From Lanius collurio (taxonomy: Eukaryota > Chordata > Aves > Passeriformes > Laniidae): DNA of 64,000 nucleotides. Where the stretch lies: contig JACBWW010000016.1 of assembly GCA_020086605.1 (NCBI GenBank), positions 13,223,998 through 13,287,997 of the forward strand, written 5' to 3'. Positions 10,576 through 23,685 of this stretch are shown here, piece by piece; the first letter of the stretch is position 1; each line of letters starts with the position of its first letter. The notes beneath the pieces were generated by a model. It was given only the letters and a program-made list of their open reading frames with translations, was not told the origin of the DNA and ran no database searches. A program made the position numbers and the translations under genes.

Positions 10576-13397
10576 TAATTGAAATGTATTATTCCACATC
10601 TGGAATTCTGCCTTTATGCTTGAAAAGTCAGTTAACATTAAAACAACAACTGAAATATTGCTCATGTTACCAAATGCTGTTGCTGCCATTTGCTGCTGTA
10701 TATCAGTGAAATAAAAATTAATATCTAGTCATTCTGAAGCAAGATGGGCCAATTGTGAGCTTTTAGCTCAGAAGTTACCTTTGCAGATTTAGTAAAGAAG
10801 AAATTGTTTCCATCATGAACTATAACTACATCAAACAATCACATAATGTTTTGTTTGTGACATATTTATGTCTGGATATGATCAAGTTAATTGCCAGGTG
10901 AACAGAGACCCAGGACTTTGAAGGGATTAAGGACACAAAAAGAGGCATTTTGCCTTTGTGTTTGAACCCTGGACCAGCAGAAAAAAATCCCAGCAACACA
11001 CAAAACACATCACTGGCACAAAAACAAAGTTACTTTCCTGCCTGAAATAAATAGTGAAAAAGATTAAGATTCAAATAAAAAAAATAACTGGAAAGACACA
11101 TGATTTTCCTTGGGGAAAAAGACTTTGGCAATCCTGTTACAATTATTCTTGTTTAGCCAAAGACTTGTCCAAGCATGAACCAACCTGTGATGGTTCGGAA
11201 GAGAAGTAATGAAGAATGGCTAAGGATTTCAACAGAACCACCGAATATACTACGAAGGTGACCACTTTCAGTTGCTAAAAACTTACTGGTGACACTTTTA
11301 ATCTTCCGTTTTGCCATTTCAATCCTAAAATACCAATATAAATCTGTGAATAATTAAACACACAATCTCCACAGATATTTCCCGTAATCCAGAGAAATAA
11401 ATCTAGATATATGATACAGCACACATTGCAGCTGAGTTCCCCAACTTACATAACAATTTAAAAGAAAAGCAGAGTAAAAGTGACATGACAGCTCTTTGAG
11501 GTCATGGCCCAGTGTGTTGATCCTACTATATTTAAAGGGTAAGGTTGGGTCACTAACTAAATAAGAGCAGTACCGAAGATTTTTTTTGTTGTTGTTCCCT
11601 TTTGGTCTTGATGACCCCATCAGAGGTCTCACTTATTAAAGTGTGTTTGTGTATGGAGGCAGGTCCAGAGGGAATCTCTTAGATTATGCTCTTAGAATTC
11701 TGTCTGAAATTGAAAAAACACTGCTTAAAGAAACATCATGATGCCACTGAAGCTTCATTCTAACCTGGTGCACAATTAATACAGTCACTAACTAAAATAC
11801 ATGGCTCTGTCCTGAAAAGAGGCAAGAAGCTGGCATTGTTTTGTGGAATGGCAATAATACTATCATATTGCTCTATGTGTTCCTGAACATTACAAAAAAA
11901 AAGTGCAGGTTCAAAAGGCAAAAAATTATTATTGTGGTATATTCCAGCCAAGAGAGAACAGATATTTATTTAAACATATTTTATATGTCAGAGAATAAAT
12001 GAAGGTATTATGCTAACTTTTGACATTGATATGCAAATGGTGAATTAGAGGTACCCAGTGAAATACTGTGACCACTGGTGTTAATTCCATTTGTATCATT
12101 TTCCCCTTTTTTTCCACTAGAGCCTGTTTGCATATTCCCCTTTCTTACTTATAAATTAATTTAAAAGGGAGAGTAGGGGAATGCACCTTAGTTGCACATT
12201 ATTTACTTAATGAAACTTTATTTAAATGACAGAGACTGAGAGGGTTTAGGAGAGCTGAGGAACAGATCTGAAAAACAAGACAAAACAATCCTCAGTAATG
12301 AAAACTCAAAATTCAAATACTTAAGGGAAATAATCTCAAACACAAATATACAATGGAGGGAAAATAGTGTTTGGAAAGCACTAAGAAAAAAAAACCTGAG
12401 GACTAGTAGTGAACAGTGAATTAAATAAGGTCTTGCAATGTGATACAGCACTAGGAAAACAAACAAATGTGATTTTGGCCAGCCTATACAAAGGGATCAC
12501 ATTCAAAGCAAAGTAGTGAAACTGCATCAGAGGAGAAAAACATTTGTGACTATGCTGTAGAAAATAATGGATTAATGTAGGAGTATACAAGGTGATTTAC
12601 TGTGTTAGAATTCAAAGCCATGTGAACAGGTGCAGCTTCATAAGATTTTATAAAAATTTACCTCCTTTTTCTAGACCTGAATTGGATTCATTTTGTTCAT
12701 TAATTCTGTGCCATCTTAATCCCCATAAATTTTGTGGACTCCTTGGAAATTATCCTGAAGGTTTAAGAAGACTACATTGGAGACCAGCAGGTCAACAAAT
12801 TGCTTTCCAGTTCTATTCTTAGTTGCATTCCCACTTTATGAGCAGACAGATCCTTCCTGCACTCCTGGCTCCTCTAAGGTAGACATGTACAATCAGAATT
12901 CTAGCTAAAACAATTTGCTTGATCTTTAGCTCTTTTGTTCTGAAAAGTTTCAGTCATATGACATTATTTATATGGAATTTCTGCAAGCTTCTCGTACCAT
13001 TTTCACATGACAAGCCCCTGCTTAGGCTTGTAACTGCAAGGATTCAGGAAAGAAGCACTGGAATGGTTTCAGCATTCTTTCAGTGCAGAAAACAGACCTG
13101 GTGACACAACTGCTACAGAAAGGCTGAGATGTGGGCTGTGAACTTTGGCTTTGCTCTGTCCCCAGCACAGCTAACACACCTCCTTTGCTAACCTGTGCCT
13201 CCTCTGATAAGCTACAGCTGCATGTGAACAGTGCAAAGTATCAGTGCTGGTGTGCTTGGAAATTCTCTGTATCACTGAATCTGTGCTTGGTGCTCCCCTT
13301 TTATCAGTGAAACCACCTCACAGCACATGGGGCAGTAGAGGAACAGGCCAAGTGTGTGCAGTTTGGGAGTACTAAATCCACACACTGTGACAGGACC

Positions 13398-13443
13398 CTC
13401 GTGCCCAGCTGGGCTTCTCTTTGGCCACGAGACCAGTGGTCTC
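13398..13443. repeat. Cluster of nested short palindromes
   Basis: Three inverted repeats lie within 46 bases. CTCGTG (13398-13403) pairs with CACGAG (13426-13431). CCCAGCTGGG (13404-13413) is a perfect 10-base palindrome. GAGACCAGTGGTCTC (13429-13443) is symmetric around its central base. The tract keeps two CpGs in CpG-poor DNA. It may be a structured or protein-binding element; I cannot name one. Confidence 0.6.
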
Positions 13444-15050
13444 ACCAGTCTGGAGGGACATGAGCAAGTTGATTGCTAACAGCACAAGGAGAACAAGAAC
13501 AAAAGAGTCTGCAATCTCCTATAACTAAAACTAACCCCCAGAACCAGGGTAAGCATGTGCAAGGCCGATGCTTCGTGCTCTTAAGCAAACAAACAAACAA
13601 ATGCACACAAACACAGAACAGATGTTTGATCCATAGGAACTTTAACTGGTGGGGTCTGCTTGGATGTCTGCCCCTTTCCATGTGGCAGTGTATAAATAAC
13701 ATACAGAGCCTGTAATCTACATAAAAATCTATATAGCCTAGAACAGAGGAATGGGCTACAAATTTGTAGCCCAGAGAAATTTGCTGATGGCATAGAGCAT
13801 AGTAGCATACCGAAGAAAGAACTCATTTCAATTTTAAATAAACGTTTTTAATTAGAAATACAAGTTGGCTGCTGTCTGTCCTGTGTCTTTCAAAGTAATA
13901 AACAAACATGGTGTATACACAGGTGACTGCAGTGGAATTACAGTGGGATTATTTGGAGAGAAATTGTAAAATAGGGGAATCTTTTCATCAAAAATCAGTT
14001 AAACGTGGAGAAGCATTTAAAGAGAAGAAGAAAATCCACCGGGAGAATTCACTACACAGGTGAAAGAGCTGAATGAGTGTTTTTTTGTGCTCTGAGCCAA
14101 GGTAGAAATGTCTGCTTTTACTTCTAAATCCCTTTCCCAACAAGCTGTTTTAGCACTTGGGAAGGCACAAAGAAGGAACAGAAAGATAGAGAGGATGATG
14201 ACAAGCTATAAATCTCAAAGCTTAAATTAAGTGGTAGGGCTAGAAATACAGTACAGTGCGTCACTTGTTATGGTGTGACAAATGGTGCTCCATTTGCTAA
14301 AGTCATTTACAACTGGCCATTAATAAAGGGGCTGGGACAGGGGATGCCACTTGCCTAAGTTCTAAAAGGAAAGTGATTAAAAGTAACTGGAAGTCTGAGT
14401 GTACACTTTGCTGTACTGGCCAAGAAAGGATTTAATTCTTACCCTTAAATATAAACATTTTACTGATAATGTGCACTGCTTCCCCAAGGATTTTAAAATC
14501 TAACTGTAAGAGACAATACTCCAGATGTGTTGTAAGGAGAAATCACTGGGAAAACCTTAACACAAAGTAGTTATGAAGAAGCTTTACACTTTTATTATAA
14601 GACAGAGGTTTGTGGAACATCCCCCTAAGAGCTTATCAAGACAATTGTAGCAAACCCATTCATAAAACAAACCCAAGATCTCAGTGGAAATCTAATTACC
14701 TTTCCCAGTGCAAGAGCTTAGATGTGCACACTCTTTACCTGATTTTCTATCGTGTGGAAATAAGAATTAAAGGCAACTTCTCATCCTGATGCTTAAATAG
14801 GTCACCAGTTTATTTCTTCCCTCTCCTTCTCAGTTTCCTTCAATATCCTATATCCGGATTTTTGGTATACACTAGTAATGCCTCTCACTGCAAATTATTC
14901 TGCTAGGTTCTTAATAAAAATAAAATGTACTTTGATAGAAAAAAAATGTGTAGCCTCCCAAGAGCTTTTCTCTAATTCCCTCTCAGAGCAGAAATAACTT
15001 CTCAAAGGATGTAGGCAGAGGAAAAAGCATGAGCCCATTTCCCCACATAC
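13444..15050. other. Unassigned non-coding DNA
   Basis: A short AAAC run at 13583-13601 and overlapping short open frames on both strands (13442-13826). Nothing is recognised between 13830 and 15050. Confidence 0.7.
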
Positions 15051-15110
15051 CAGAGAATCATGGAATCATTTGACTTACACTGGAGACTTTGTGGCCTGTG
15101 GACACAGATA
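15051..15110 (-). mobile_element. Possible CR1 3'-tail remnant
   Basis: CAGAGAATCATGGAATCATT followed by TGACTTACACTGGAGACTTT resembles the inverted CR1 terminus, in which the repeated octamer block (AGAATCATAGAATCATT) precedes 'taggttggaaaagacct'. Only the terminal 40-60 bases are recognisable, and the sequence beyond about 15110 shows no CR1 body. This would be a typical 5'-truncated, very old copy. Confidence 0.38.
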
Positions 15111-16863
15111 ATTTCACCTGTTGCTTCTCTGGAACACCAGTTCTGAATCTGTTTATCTCATAATTAAAATTCAATGGTCTACTAATACTGAGTACTCAAG
15201 TGGCTGTAAATGTTATGGGTGCCCACTTCCACCATGCTGTACAAAGTTGGATTTGAGTGTAAAACTTTAAATTTTTGGAGTCCAAACAGACATACAAACT
15301 AAAAAATACAGGAAAACTCTTCACTAGCTTCACTGGAAGCATTTGTCTGGGACACAGAGGAACACCACTTTTACCCAAATGAGAAGCAATACTTACAAGT
15401 ATAGACAACACATACAATTTATGAGCTACATTATAAATAAATCACCTCAATGACAACACCAGGCTTATCAGTATATCACTAGAAACAACACGTGTATTTT
15501 TAACTATAAAAGAGGTGTTAAAAAGGGGGACAAGGACTACCATAAGCTGTTCTGTTTGAACAATATATTTCTTCTAAATTACTGCATGTAGTTTACAAAT
15601 CACTGTGCTGCACTTTGCACTATCCCAAGGAAACTGAATTTTTGTGTGATCACCTAGAGAGGAGGTGCATGACTATTCACATTGCTCCGACATGGATCAC
15701 TATTGCAGCTGCCCCTGTCTTCCACATTATTTCTGGTAACCTTTCAATTATGATAATTTTAAACAAACAACTTGAAACAAATGGTAAGAATCAGCACAGC
15801 CAGACTGTGCCTTACTTTGCTTCTTTTATGTTCATTTGAATGCTGTTTGGTCAGGATGGCATTTGATTTGAATTTATCAGTCTTGGAGGAAAACCAGCAG
15901 AACCTAATGTTTTATCCAAATGCAGACAAAATAGGCATGCAATTACAAGTTGTTTCAATGCATTTATTTTCAACAGGTAATTTGATACTCCTACTTTTCA
16001 AGAATTAAGATGTCACAGATAAATAATCATAGCTCTTCGAGTGTGCCTCTCAAAAGTACTTTAAATCTTCTTATGCTTTTTATTTAGATCTCAAGTACAT
16101 ATATAATTATAAACTTGAACTTTAAAAATGTTATATAGATAAACTTTCGTAATGAAAATTAAGTTGGAAATAATAGAGCAGTTAAAATAAATGGATGTTA
16201 AGAGTAGTATTTATCAAAGTCTACATAACTGGAAACAAGCTTTGCAAATATTCTGGTCTGCCAAATTTGTATTTTTTTTTCCAAAGTACCAGGCAACACA
16301 TTGTCTGCATAGTGGAGTTTGCTTGTTAGCACTGTTCAAGTTTTAAAGTAGTGAGACCTGTAAATGTATGGGGCTACTTTGCCACTATCCAGTAAAAAAA
16401 AGTTATGACATAACTCTAATTTAAAACCTGTGTGCATCATGGATAAATAACTGAAGGAGGTTTAAAGCAGGATATGGTCTCTACAATCTGAATTTAGTAA
16501 TGCTAAAGAGTGAAAAATGGAGAAAAGGAAAAGGAGACTAGGAAAAGTTTGGTTCATTTGATAAAAAGCAGAAAAGAGATACTCACCCTAAGTAAAAAAA
16601 GCAACTTGTAAATGTCAGGTTTAAAGTTGGATCTTATTATAATAAAGAAAAATGTGTTGTTAAATAGACTTCATTATTAGTTTTTCTCAGATATATTAGT
16701 ACTAGAACTTGTTCACTTAAGTGACATGCAGACTGTCAGTACTGTATAATAAAAGCAGATATTATTAAAGACATTATGGTATCTGTGTAAATTAAACTAT
16801 AAGAGACCTTACATGATGGAAGGAAGAAGATTTGAAGGAATTTCAAATAATTTCCAAGTTGTG

Positions 16864-16888
16864 TTTTTTTTTGTTTTTTTTTTTTTTT
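16864..16888. repeat. T-rich tract with a single interrupting G
   Basis: Two T runs (9 and 15 bases) are separated by one G. Confidence 0.85.
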
Positions 16889-19785
16889 CTGGAATAAAGT
16901 AATTTCATACAAAATTAATATTTTTAACGTTCTGCCCTTAAAATGGCAGCATCCTCTGGCCTATCTTGTTTTAGATAACATTGAGCTGCTGAGATGACCT
17001 ACCACAAAAAAGTATAGTAAATAAATCCCTCTCGTATTTTTCTATCAATACACAAATAGAAGTTGTAACAACATTACTGAGAGATGGACATGTTTCACAG
17101 ATGAGCAAACTGGTGCCAACTCAATTAAAACTTTAGCTGTGGGATGAAATTATATTAGAATTTGACATGCCGTACACAGAAAAATAATTCTCTTTTTTTT
17201 GTAAATATCACATATGTAAGTTTTGATAAGCCCAGCTGATGGCAGATTGAAGTGTGATTAAAAGCAAGCTGAATTGTACAAAGTTTCTCAATTAGATTTG
17301 ATGACCTTAATTTACTGAAATCTGATAGTGAACTCAGAGATATTTTTTTTTTATTGAAAGACCATGAGAGTACAATCTTATTCAGAACTCCTATCCCAAT
17401 GCATTCTTTGTCTAAGAGTGCCTGACAATTTACAATCTACTTTCAAATCAGGAGCTATTGTTGAGAAAGAAGCTTGCTATTGTAAGCTGATAAAAGATCA
17501 TGATACTTTTGAAGCATGAAACTATGAACCTAAAAAGACAATGAATGAAAGAGAATGTATGGAGGGATTAGAACAGAGGTACAGTCATCACTTAAAGCAC
17601 AGAGCTGGAAAGCTGTTATGAACAACACTGTCTTGGACTGGCAGTGTTTATGCATCTATTAATGCATAAGTGGCAAGGAAAGAACAGTAGGAAGGTTTAG
17701 GTGTACAAACATTAATCCACTAGATAATATAGGCAAATCAAAAGACCACTTCTTCAGAAAAGTTATTCCTTGGGTAAAATTAAATACTGGTAGTGATTTT
17801 AGATCTAGTAAGTTAAATATCTAGGGAAAAAATGAAAATTTAGAAAGAAATTAAAATAAATGGGTTCAAGATTTAAGAGAAAATAGCAGATATGGAAATT
17901 CCCTGAGTACTGAACAGCTAGATAACTATTTTTATATAATCTTTTTCTGCTCCCTACTTTGATATGTTCAACCCTCTCCTTGTTTTCTGTAGTATGGCAG
18001 TTTTCAATTTAATGATACAAATCTTGGGTTATGACTCTAAAGTGTAGCTGTTAGTATTTTTGGGGAAACTGAATGTCCATCTAAACAGGGCAATATTTGA
18101 ATGCTCTATATTCTGTTATTTGGTTTTCAGTTACAACCACAACAGGCATATTAATTATTTGAAAACATCATATTACTTTCATCTCCTGATATCTTCCTAT
18201 CTATTGATATCTATCTTGGCCTATCTTTTCTTTTTTAATCTTTCCAAATTAATACAGTTTGTTGCATGCCCAAACACGATGTAAAATACACAAAAATATT
18301 TTGTAGAGAAGGCAACAGAAAACATCAGTCCTTAAACCTCTAAATCAGACTTAGAAAAATATGAACTGGTGCAGCTCCATTGGCGTTAGCAATGTTATCT
18401 GATTTTCAGTAGCTAAGAAGCTGCCAAAATATTGCCATTTCAATCTTGATATTTTACTTGTTTCTTTATATTGAATGTTGCAGCAGAAGATTGCTTTGGC
18501 TGTAAACAAACAGCAGTGCCTGTGAAATAACATTCATATACTCTGGCAGTGTATAGATTAGATAGGCTTAGCAGATGCAAATCCATGTCTGTATTTTTTA
18601 AAGGAGGGAGAAAAGAAGAAAGAATATGTGAAATACTGAACAGCAGGGCTGCAGTGATTCGTAACTTGCTCTCCACATGCTGTGACTTGCCACTGGTTGT
18701 TCATGACTTCAGCACAGTCTCTGGGGATTCACAAGAGTTTATGTATTAGCACAGCATTATTTCTGATCCCACTGAAAAGTGCACAGAAACGTACATGATT
18801 CAAGTCTTTGATTCCTTTCATATAGGAAAAAAAGTATCCTGAACTGCCTGAACTGCATACAAACTCCTGCCATGGGATGAGTACAGGCTACATCCCTGCT
18901 CTGCTCCAGACAGGGGGAGCCAGCCTGTGGGAGTACAGAGTGCAGACCCTACAGAAATGTAGAAAAAGTTCTGTGTCTGGATTACCAAACAGAAAATGAG
19001 GAGTTCTCTTGCAAATGCACAGGCACGCTGCACACTCAAATGTGCAATCTGGTAACAAGTATGGACACAATCTTGCAAGTCATAAGGATAAGTTCCTTCT
19101 TCTGGGAGGATAGCCCAGAATGATGCTTTCCATGCCTAAGCATTTTGGTTGTGTCACTAGAACAGTACACAGAAGCAAACAGCTGGTAAGGTGAAGAAAA
19201 ATGTGTGGGCGTGGGCTGGGAATGAAAAAGCAGGTCAAATATTGCAAGTACTTGAAAAAAAAGAGCTTTGTACCAACTCATCCTACCAGTTGAGACAACT
19301 AGAGGCTAACGTCCCAGATTCCCTTCTTGGCTGGCAGGGTAGAATAGACCCTTTGGAGGTCCTGCTGATTAGGGGGAGTTTAAAGACTTGCATTTACTGA
19401 GGAAGGGATGCATTAAAAGAAGGAAGGAAAGAAAAAGGCTTTCCTCTTATCATCCTTATGTCATCACCCACAGAAAGGAATTTGACCTTTTGATTGAGTT
19501 GTTTTCTTGCTTTGTTTAGTAGAGAATTGTCATTTGCAACGGGTCCCTGCCATCCATGAAGTCCTAAGCTCTCTCCTATAGAGATTTATGCTATGGAAGG
19601 AATGCACATCAGTAATAAAGATCAACAGGATTATGGTTACTTAATTGGACTCTGGCTAATAAAATTAACCAATAGATTTAAGAGAGTAGTTTTGTTTTCT
19701 TTTGTTTAGCATTACCAACAATATTTTCCCTCTGACTAGATGCCAGGGAAAATTCCTATTTTCCTAAGCTTTTAGTGAAGTTTGG

Positions 19786-19800
19786 TTTTTTTTTTTTTTT
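19786..19800. repeat. Poly(T) tract, 15 bases
   Basis: Fifteen T bases sit between GAAGTTTGG and ACATTG. It is a plain homopolymer. Confidence 0.85.
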
Positions 19801-20413
19801 ACATTGTGAGTCTATATTTTGGAAGTGTAAACCCTTAACAAACATTCAAATATAAATTAAGCAAAGTGGTAGCTCCATTTTACAATAGAAACCAATTTAG
19901 AGTTGCCTTATACTACTGCAGCTTGATTAGAATAACACTAACAAAACGCACAGAAAGTTTCCTCTTTGTTTTTAAAGTTTTGCCTCCTCAGGTTTTATCA
20001 GAGGAATTCCATATAAGACATCAAGCTATAATTCCTTGTCTCCTCTAATATTTACTTTTGCCCAACCCATTTCACATTTGTATACCACATTAATATACTT
20101 GCAGTTATTTGAACAGAAACTATACTATGCATTTTGATTTCTGAGCAATAATTGGAAGTAACAGCAGAATCTTAAGAAGTAACCCAGCTGTCTCCCAAGT
20201 ATTATTAAGCCTAAAGAGTTATTGTGAATGCACAAAGCTACAAAGGAATTGTAAAGAAATTATTTCATCTGTATATGATTTTAATCAAGCTTGGCTTGCT
20301 GTTAAAAGGCTTGTTTAATGAAGACTGCATTTCCCTCATGAGAGTCCTGACTCTGTAGTTCAGTATCAGCCAACCAAGGACTATTGCCCTAACAATAGCT
20401 AGAGGGTTTACCA

Positions 20414-20535
20414 CAAAAAAAAAAAAAAAAAAAAAAAAGCAGAAAAAGAAAAAGAAGAAAAAGAAAAATAAGAAAAAAAAAGAAAAAGAAAGCCACTACC
20501 ACAAACCCCACACAAAACAAAACAAAAAACCCCCA
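20414..20535. repeat. A-rich tract with GAAAAA/AAG units
   Basis: A 24-25 base run of A (20414-20438) is followed by about 50 bases of GAAAAA and AAGAAA units, an almost pure purine tract. It ends in CAAAA/CCCCCA-rich sequence up to about 20535. The upstream 300 bases do not resemble a processed mRNA or a known retroposon, so I do not read the run as a retrocopy tail. Confidence 0.88.
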
Positions 20536-21719
20536 CAACCTCGCATTTCAATCTGTTTTTGATCACTTATTTAGGTAATGACAGAAAACTAACAGACAAA
20601 AATAAGCTAACTGATAATTAGCAAAAAGTCTGATTGGAAAAACAGAAACTTATAGAAGTTAAATAGTATTTCACTCATATAATTGTCAATCTAGTTGTTT
20701 AATTAAAAGTATCCGCTCATCTGGGATTTTCTTCTCTTGCTACATTGTTATTTCCACTACTATAAACTACTGATTTTATAAGGTTGAGTCAAACTCTTTG
20801 CAGCTAAACTCTTCAAAATATAATATGTGGGTACTGGATTTCTTATTTCTAATGCAAATACAGAGAACTTCTTTACAGAGCCATGAAAACATAAAACTAC
20901 GATTTTGACTAAAGCTGGCTGAAAAAAGAAACAAATGTCTCTATCTCCTAATTTTAGGACATGCTCCTGCAAGCATTAAAAACTCATAAAAGAATACTAA
21001 CAATATCAATTCCTGATTTTAATGACATTAATAAAATGAAAACTTCTACATCTGTCTCAGTGTTTGCAGTCAGGATTGGTGCTTTAGTGCCAAACTTTGA
21101 AAACTCCAACTCACACAAACTGTTGCTTTGAAGTTAATGAGATATTTGTATGAGTAGGAGCTACTCACTTGAGCCAGTGTTTTCTGGTTTGAGCCTTAGT
21201 CCTTTCTGTTGCCAAGTGTACTTAAGTTTATAACACCATCCATTTCAACACATTTTGTTTAGTTAAACTGAAGTACTTCATTTTTAAGGAAAAAGTTATA
21301 TTGCCAAAAAGTATAAACAGGGCTAACTTTGACTAATATAAATATTTGAAAACCAGAACTTTTTGTAACATCTTATAGAAACAATCCTAATGCAGATGAC
21401 AGAGGGAAAAATTCTTTTATGGAATAGATAGTTCAGCTGAAGGATAGCACAGAGGAAATTTTAAAAACAAATACGAAGAAACTTCTAACATCCAGTGTAT
21501 TTGAATCTGGTTCAGAATATTTCTGCCTAACAATTAAATGTAAATTTTTTACATTTCCAGTTCTGCAGCATAATATTTAAACCTTAAGCTGCTCTAATTA
21601 AGACAAATCATTAAATTTATTCCTATTGCCAGCTTTAAAGTTTATTTGCTAATAAGCAACTGGACAAGGGATGTGTGAAATGAATAGTTGAAGAAAAACT
21701 CTGACAGCAAAAGAGAGGT
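20536..21719. other. Unassigned AT-rich non-coding DNA
   Basis: No recognised element. One 70-codon minus-strand open frame (20972-20760) has no family resemblance. Confidence 0.7.
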
Positions 21720-22040
21720 CTGGAGGGTGAAGTTGGTTTATTAGGCCCCGTTTGTCATGAATGGGTCTCCTGCACGTACAAAAGCAAATCCCACTACCTT
21801 AGAAGATTAATTCTGAAGGAGGCACTCGTGGGTCAAAGTATACATAAGCGTGTGCCTAATCTCAGAGAAATCAGGCTATTTTCTCACAGCAATTAAGCAG
21901 AGGTCTAGGGTTTCACCCACAGTGTATTTAAACACAGGATACAATTAAACCCCAAAGTATTAATATCTGTGCTGTGCAAAATTGCCCAGGAAATAGATTT
22001 TGCACTCTTTCAAATGGAAAGCAAGGCAAATTAAGGAGGG
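21720..22040. promoter_or_regulatory. Candidate conserved non-coding element
   Basis: Four CpGs fall within about 100 bases (21749-21850), in an otherwise CpG-depleted neighbourhood. Readable sites are GATTAATT (21805-21812), a nuclear-receptor-like GGGTCAAAG (21830-21838), CACGTA, and several AATTAA cores between 21890 and 22035. There is no open frame or repeat. The pattern of mixed, non-repetitive, CpG-retaining sequence is what conserved enhancers look like, but the call rests on composition alone. Confidence 0.3.
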
Positions 22041-23010
22041 TGACTTTATTTGAGTAAAAATTATCCTGAAACAAATGTAAGTCATTCATTTTTAACTGTT
22101 AATTCCTTATGTACACTTTTTCCCCCTTTCATTTTCCTGCTCACATAATTTACTCTGGAATGTGCAATTTCAGTGGATATAAGCAATCAATACCATCACA
22201 TGAAAATAGTTTTGCTTTCAGGGATGGTATAATATCTACATGATAATGGTTCAACAAAAGCATTTAAAATTTTTTTTTAACAAAATGCTGCTCTGTACTG
22301 GAAATCTTTAAGATCAAGGGGAAGAGTGACCACAGAGTCTTATTCAGCAAAAAGCAGTTACAAAAGACCTCTTTCCTCCTTCATGTCTACGGATTATTGA
22401 GCAGTGTGAGTGAAAGGAACACAGAAACTTAAAGAAATTTAATGCCAATTAAAAACATTTCTAGAGAAAAGGGGGAAAAAAATCCTCTAAAGACAAAACA
22501 CAATTTTTATTGCATATGAACTTCTCTACATAAATGTAGTAAGAATTAGATAATCATTTAAATAATAGTTTTAAACTACGAAACTATTTTAATCTCCTTA
22601 AGAATCCCCTCTCATTTTATGGTCTTCCACATTGTTATTCAAAATACAATATACTTTTGTCTATCACACCTACATAATCTATTTCACTCCCAATTCACTT
22701 TATAAAAATAAAAAGATCAATCTTCCCCCTTACTGTAGACAATTGGCATGTCCTAGCAGAAAAACTATATACAAAGTAACTCACTGCACTGTGATAAATC
22801 TCATCTCCTGCATTTTTACATTTTAAAATTGTTACACCTTTACTACCATGCCAATGTACATAACAACATAAAAAAACTAATTCTAGATCTCAAATCTGTG
22901 TATCAAACTTTAGAAATTCTGTGAAAAATCGTGGTAGTTTGAGCTTTCAAATCAATTACATGTTACACAGAATGCTAATAAATATTCTACACAGTGAAGT
23001 AATATGAAGA

Positions 23011-23089
23011 CATTTTTTAAAATAAACAAAAAAATTGCTTCTTGCTGATCACAATGGTCAGCAAGAAACTATTTTAACCTTTAAAAATG
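23011..23089. other. Long imperfect hairpin, about 79 nt
   Basis: The inner stem is 12 pairs with one G-U: 23039-23050 (TTCTTGCTGATC) with 23056-23067 (GGTCAGCAAGAA), around the five-base loop ACAAT. Further out, 23031-23035 pairs with 23071-23075, and 23011-23021 pairs with 23080-23089 with one bulge. That gives about 27 pairs across 79 nt, with an asymmetric internal loop (23022-23030 against 23076-23079). Size and shape are within the range of small-RNA precursors, though the tiny loop and AT-rich outer stem are weak points. I do not recognise a known microRNA in it. It could equally be a chance hairpin or a decayed inverted-repeat element. Confidence 0.4.
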
Positions 23090-23503
23090 CAGCATATCCC
23101 AAAACAAGTTGCTACTTAAATAAATGCTCTTCTTGAGCGCAACTGACCTTTTAAATGATTATATCTCAGCACTTGCAACAAGAAGAATTTCACCTATCAC
23201 CTTTACACTGTTGATGCACTGCATTGGGTGAATCCATAACCTTTTCACAATATGTAACACGCTGCAGAACACAAAATTACTTGCTAACTTTAATTAAATC
23301 CCTTCAGAAAAGTCCTGCTGACCTCTTTGGAAAGAAATCTTACTAAATGAAAACAAAAAAGAAATGAAAACCAAATCCCTCAACATTTGATAGCTCTAAA
23401 TGAACCTCCAACCATTTCAGAAAATTATCTTTCAGAGCACTGAATAAGGCTGCTGCTCTGAATTTTTCATAGTAAACATTTCAGATAAATTTCAGCAAGC
23501 CTT

Positions 23504-23517
23504 AAAAAAAAAAAAAA
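23504..23517. repeat. Poly(A) tract, 14 bases
   Basis: Fourteen A bases follow GCAAGCCTT, in otherwise unique sequence. Confidence 0.85.
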
Positions 23518-23661
23518 TCTTGTTTAAAACACCTAACTCTTTGGTTTTGCAACAATTTCTAAGGGTTATGTGGAAGGTTGCTGAAATCCTTGGAATAGGC
23601 CTTAAAATAGTAATCTAGTTTAGTCCTCCAGAGTCTGAACTTTTAGAAAAGGTTTCAGGAC

Positions 23662-23685
23662 AAAAAAAAAAAAAAACAAAAAAAA
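23662..23685. repeat. A-rich tract with a single C
   Basis: Fifteen A bases, one C and eight A bases. With the tract at 23.50 kb and the T run near 23.73 kb, this forms a locally homopolymer-rich patch. Confidence 0.85.

Larger units (their letters stand above)
9207..13397. other. Unassigned non-coding DNA with microsatellite
   Basis: Apart from the compound microsatellite (10315) and the A run (10561), I see nothing. Open frames are all under 93 codons and lie on both strands. A patch at 12760-12830 faintly recalls a CR1 end but lacks the diagnostic terminal repeats. Confidence 0.7.
15111..20413. other. Unassigned AT-rich non-coding DNA
   Basis: No repeat family or gene is recognised and open frames are at most 86 codons. 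The 16.0-18.0 kb part has almost no open frame over 60 codons, as expected for very AT-rich DNA. 17190-17530 and 20090-20340 are complex, repeat-poor sequence that could be conserved, but I see no specific signal. Confidence 0.7.

Noticed and set aside
12760..12825. Possible plus-strand CR1 end (CAGCAGGTCAACAAATTGCT and onward)
   Set aside because: It lacks the terminal ATTCTATG-type repeat, and the alignment to the 'ggtcccttccaac' block needs too many changes.
13426..13443. Possible CTCF-type site at the palindrome cluster
   Set aside because: CCACGAGACCAGTGG matches only part of the CTCF core, so the palindromes are reported without naming a factor.
20414..20438. Poly(A) run as the tail of a processed retrocopy
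   Set aside because: No AATAAA at the right distance and no coding or known-RNA similarity upstream; the tract continues as purine-rich slippage sequence.
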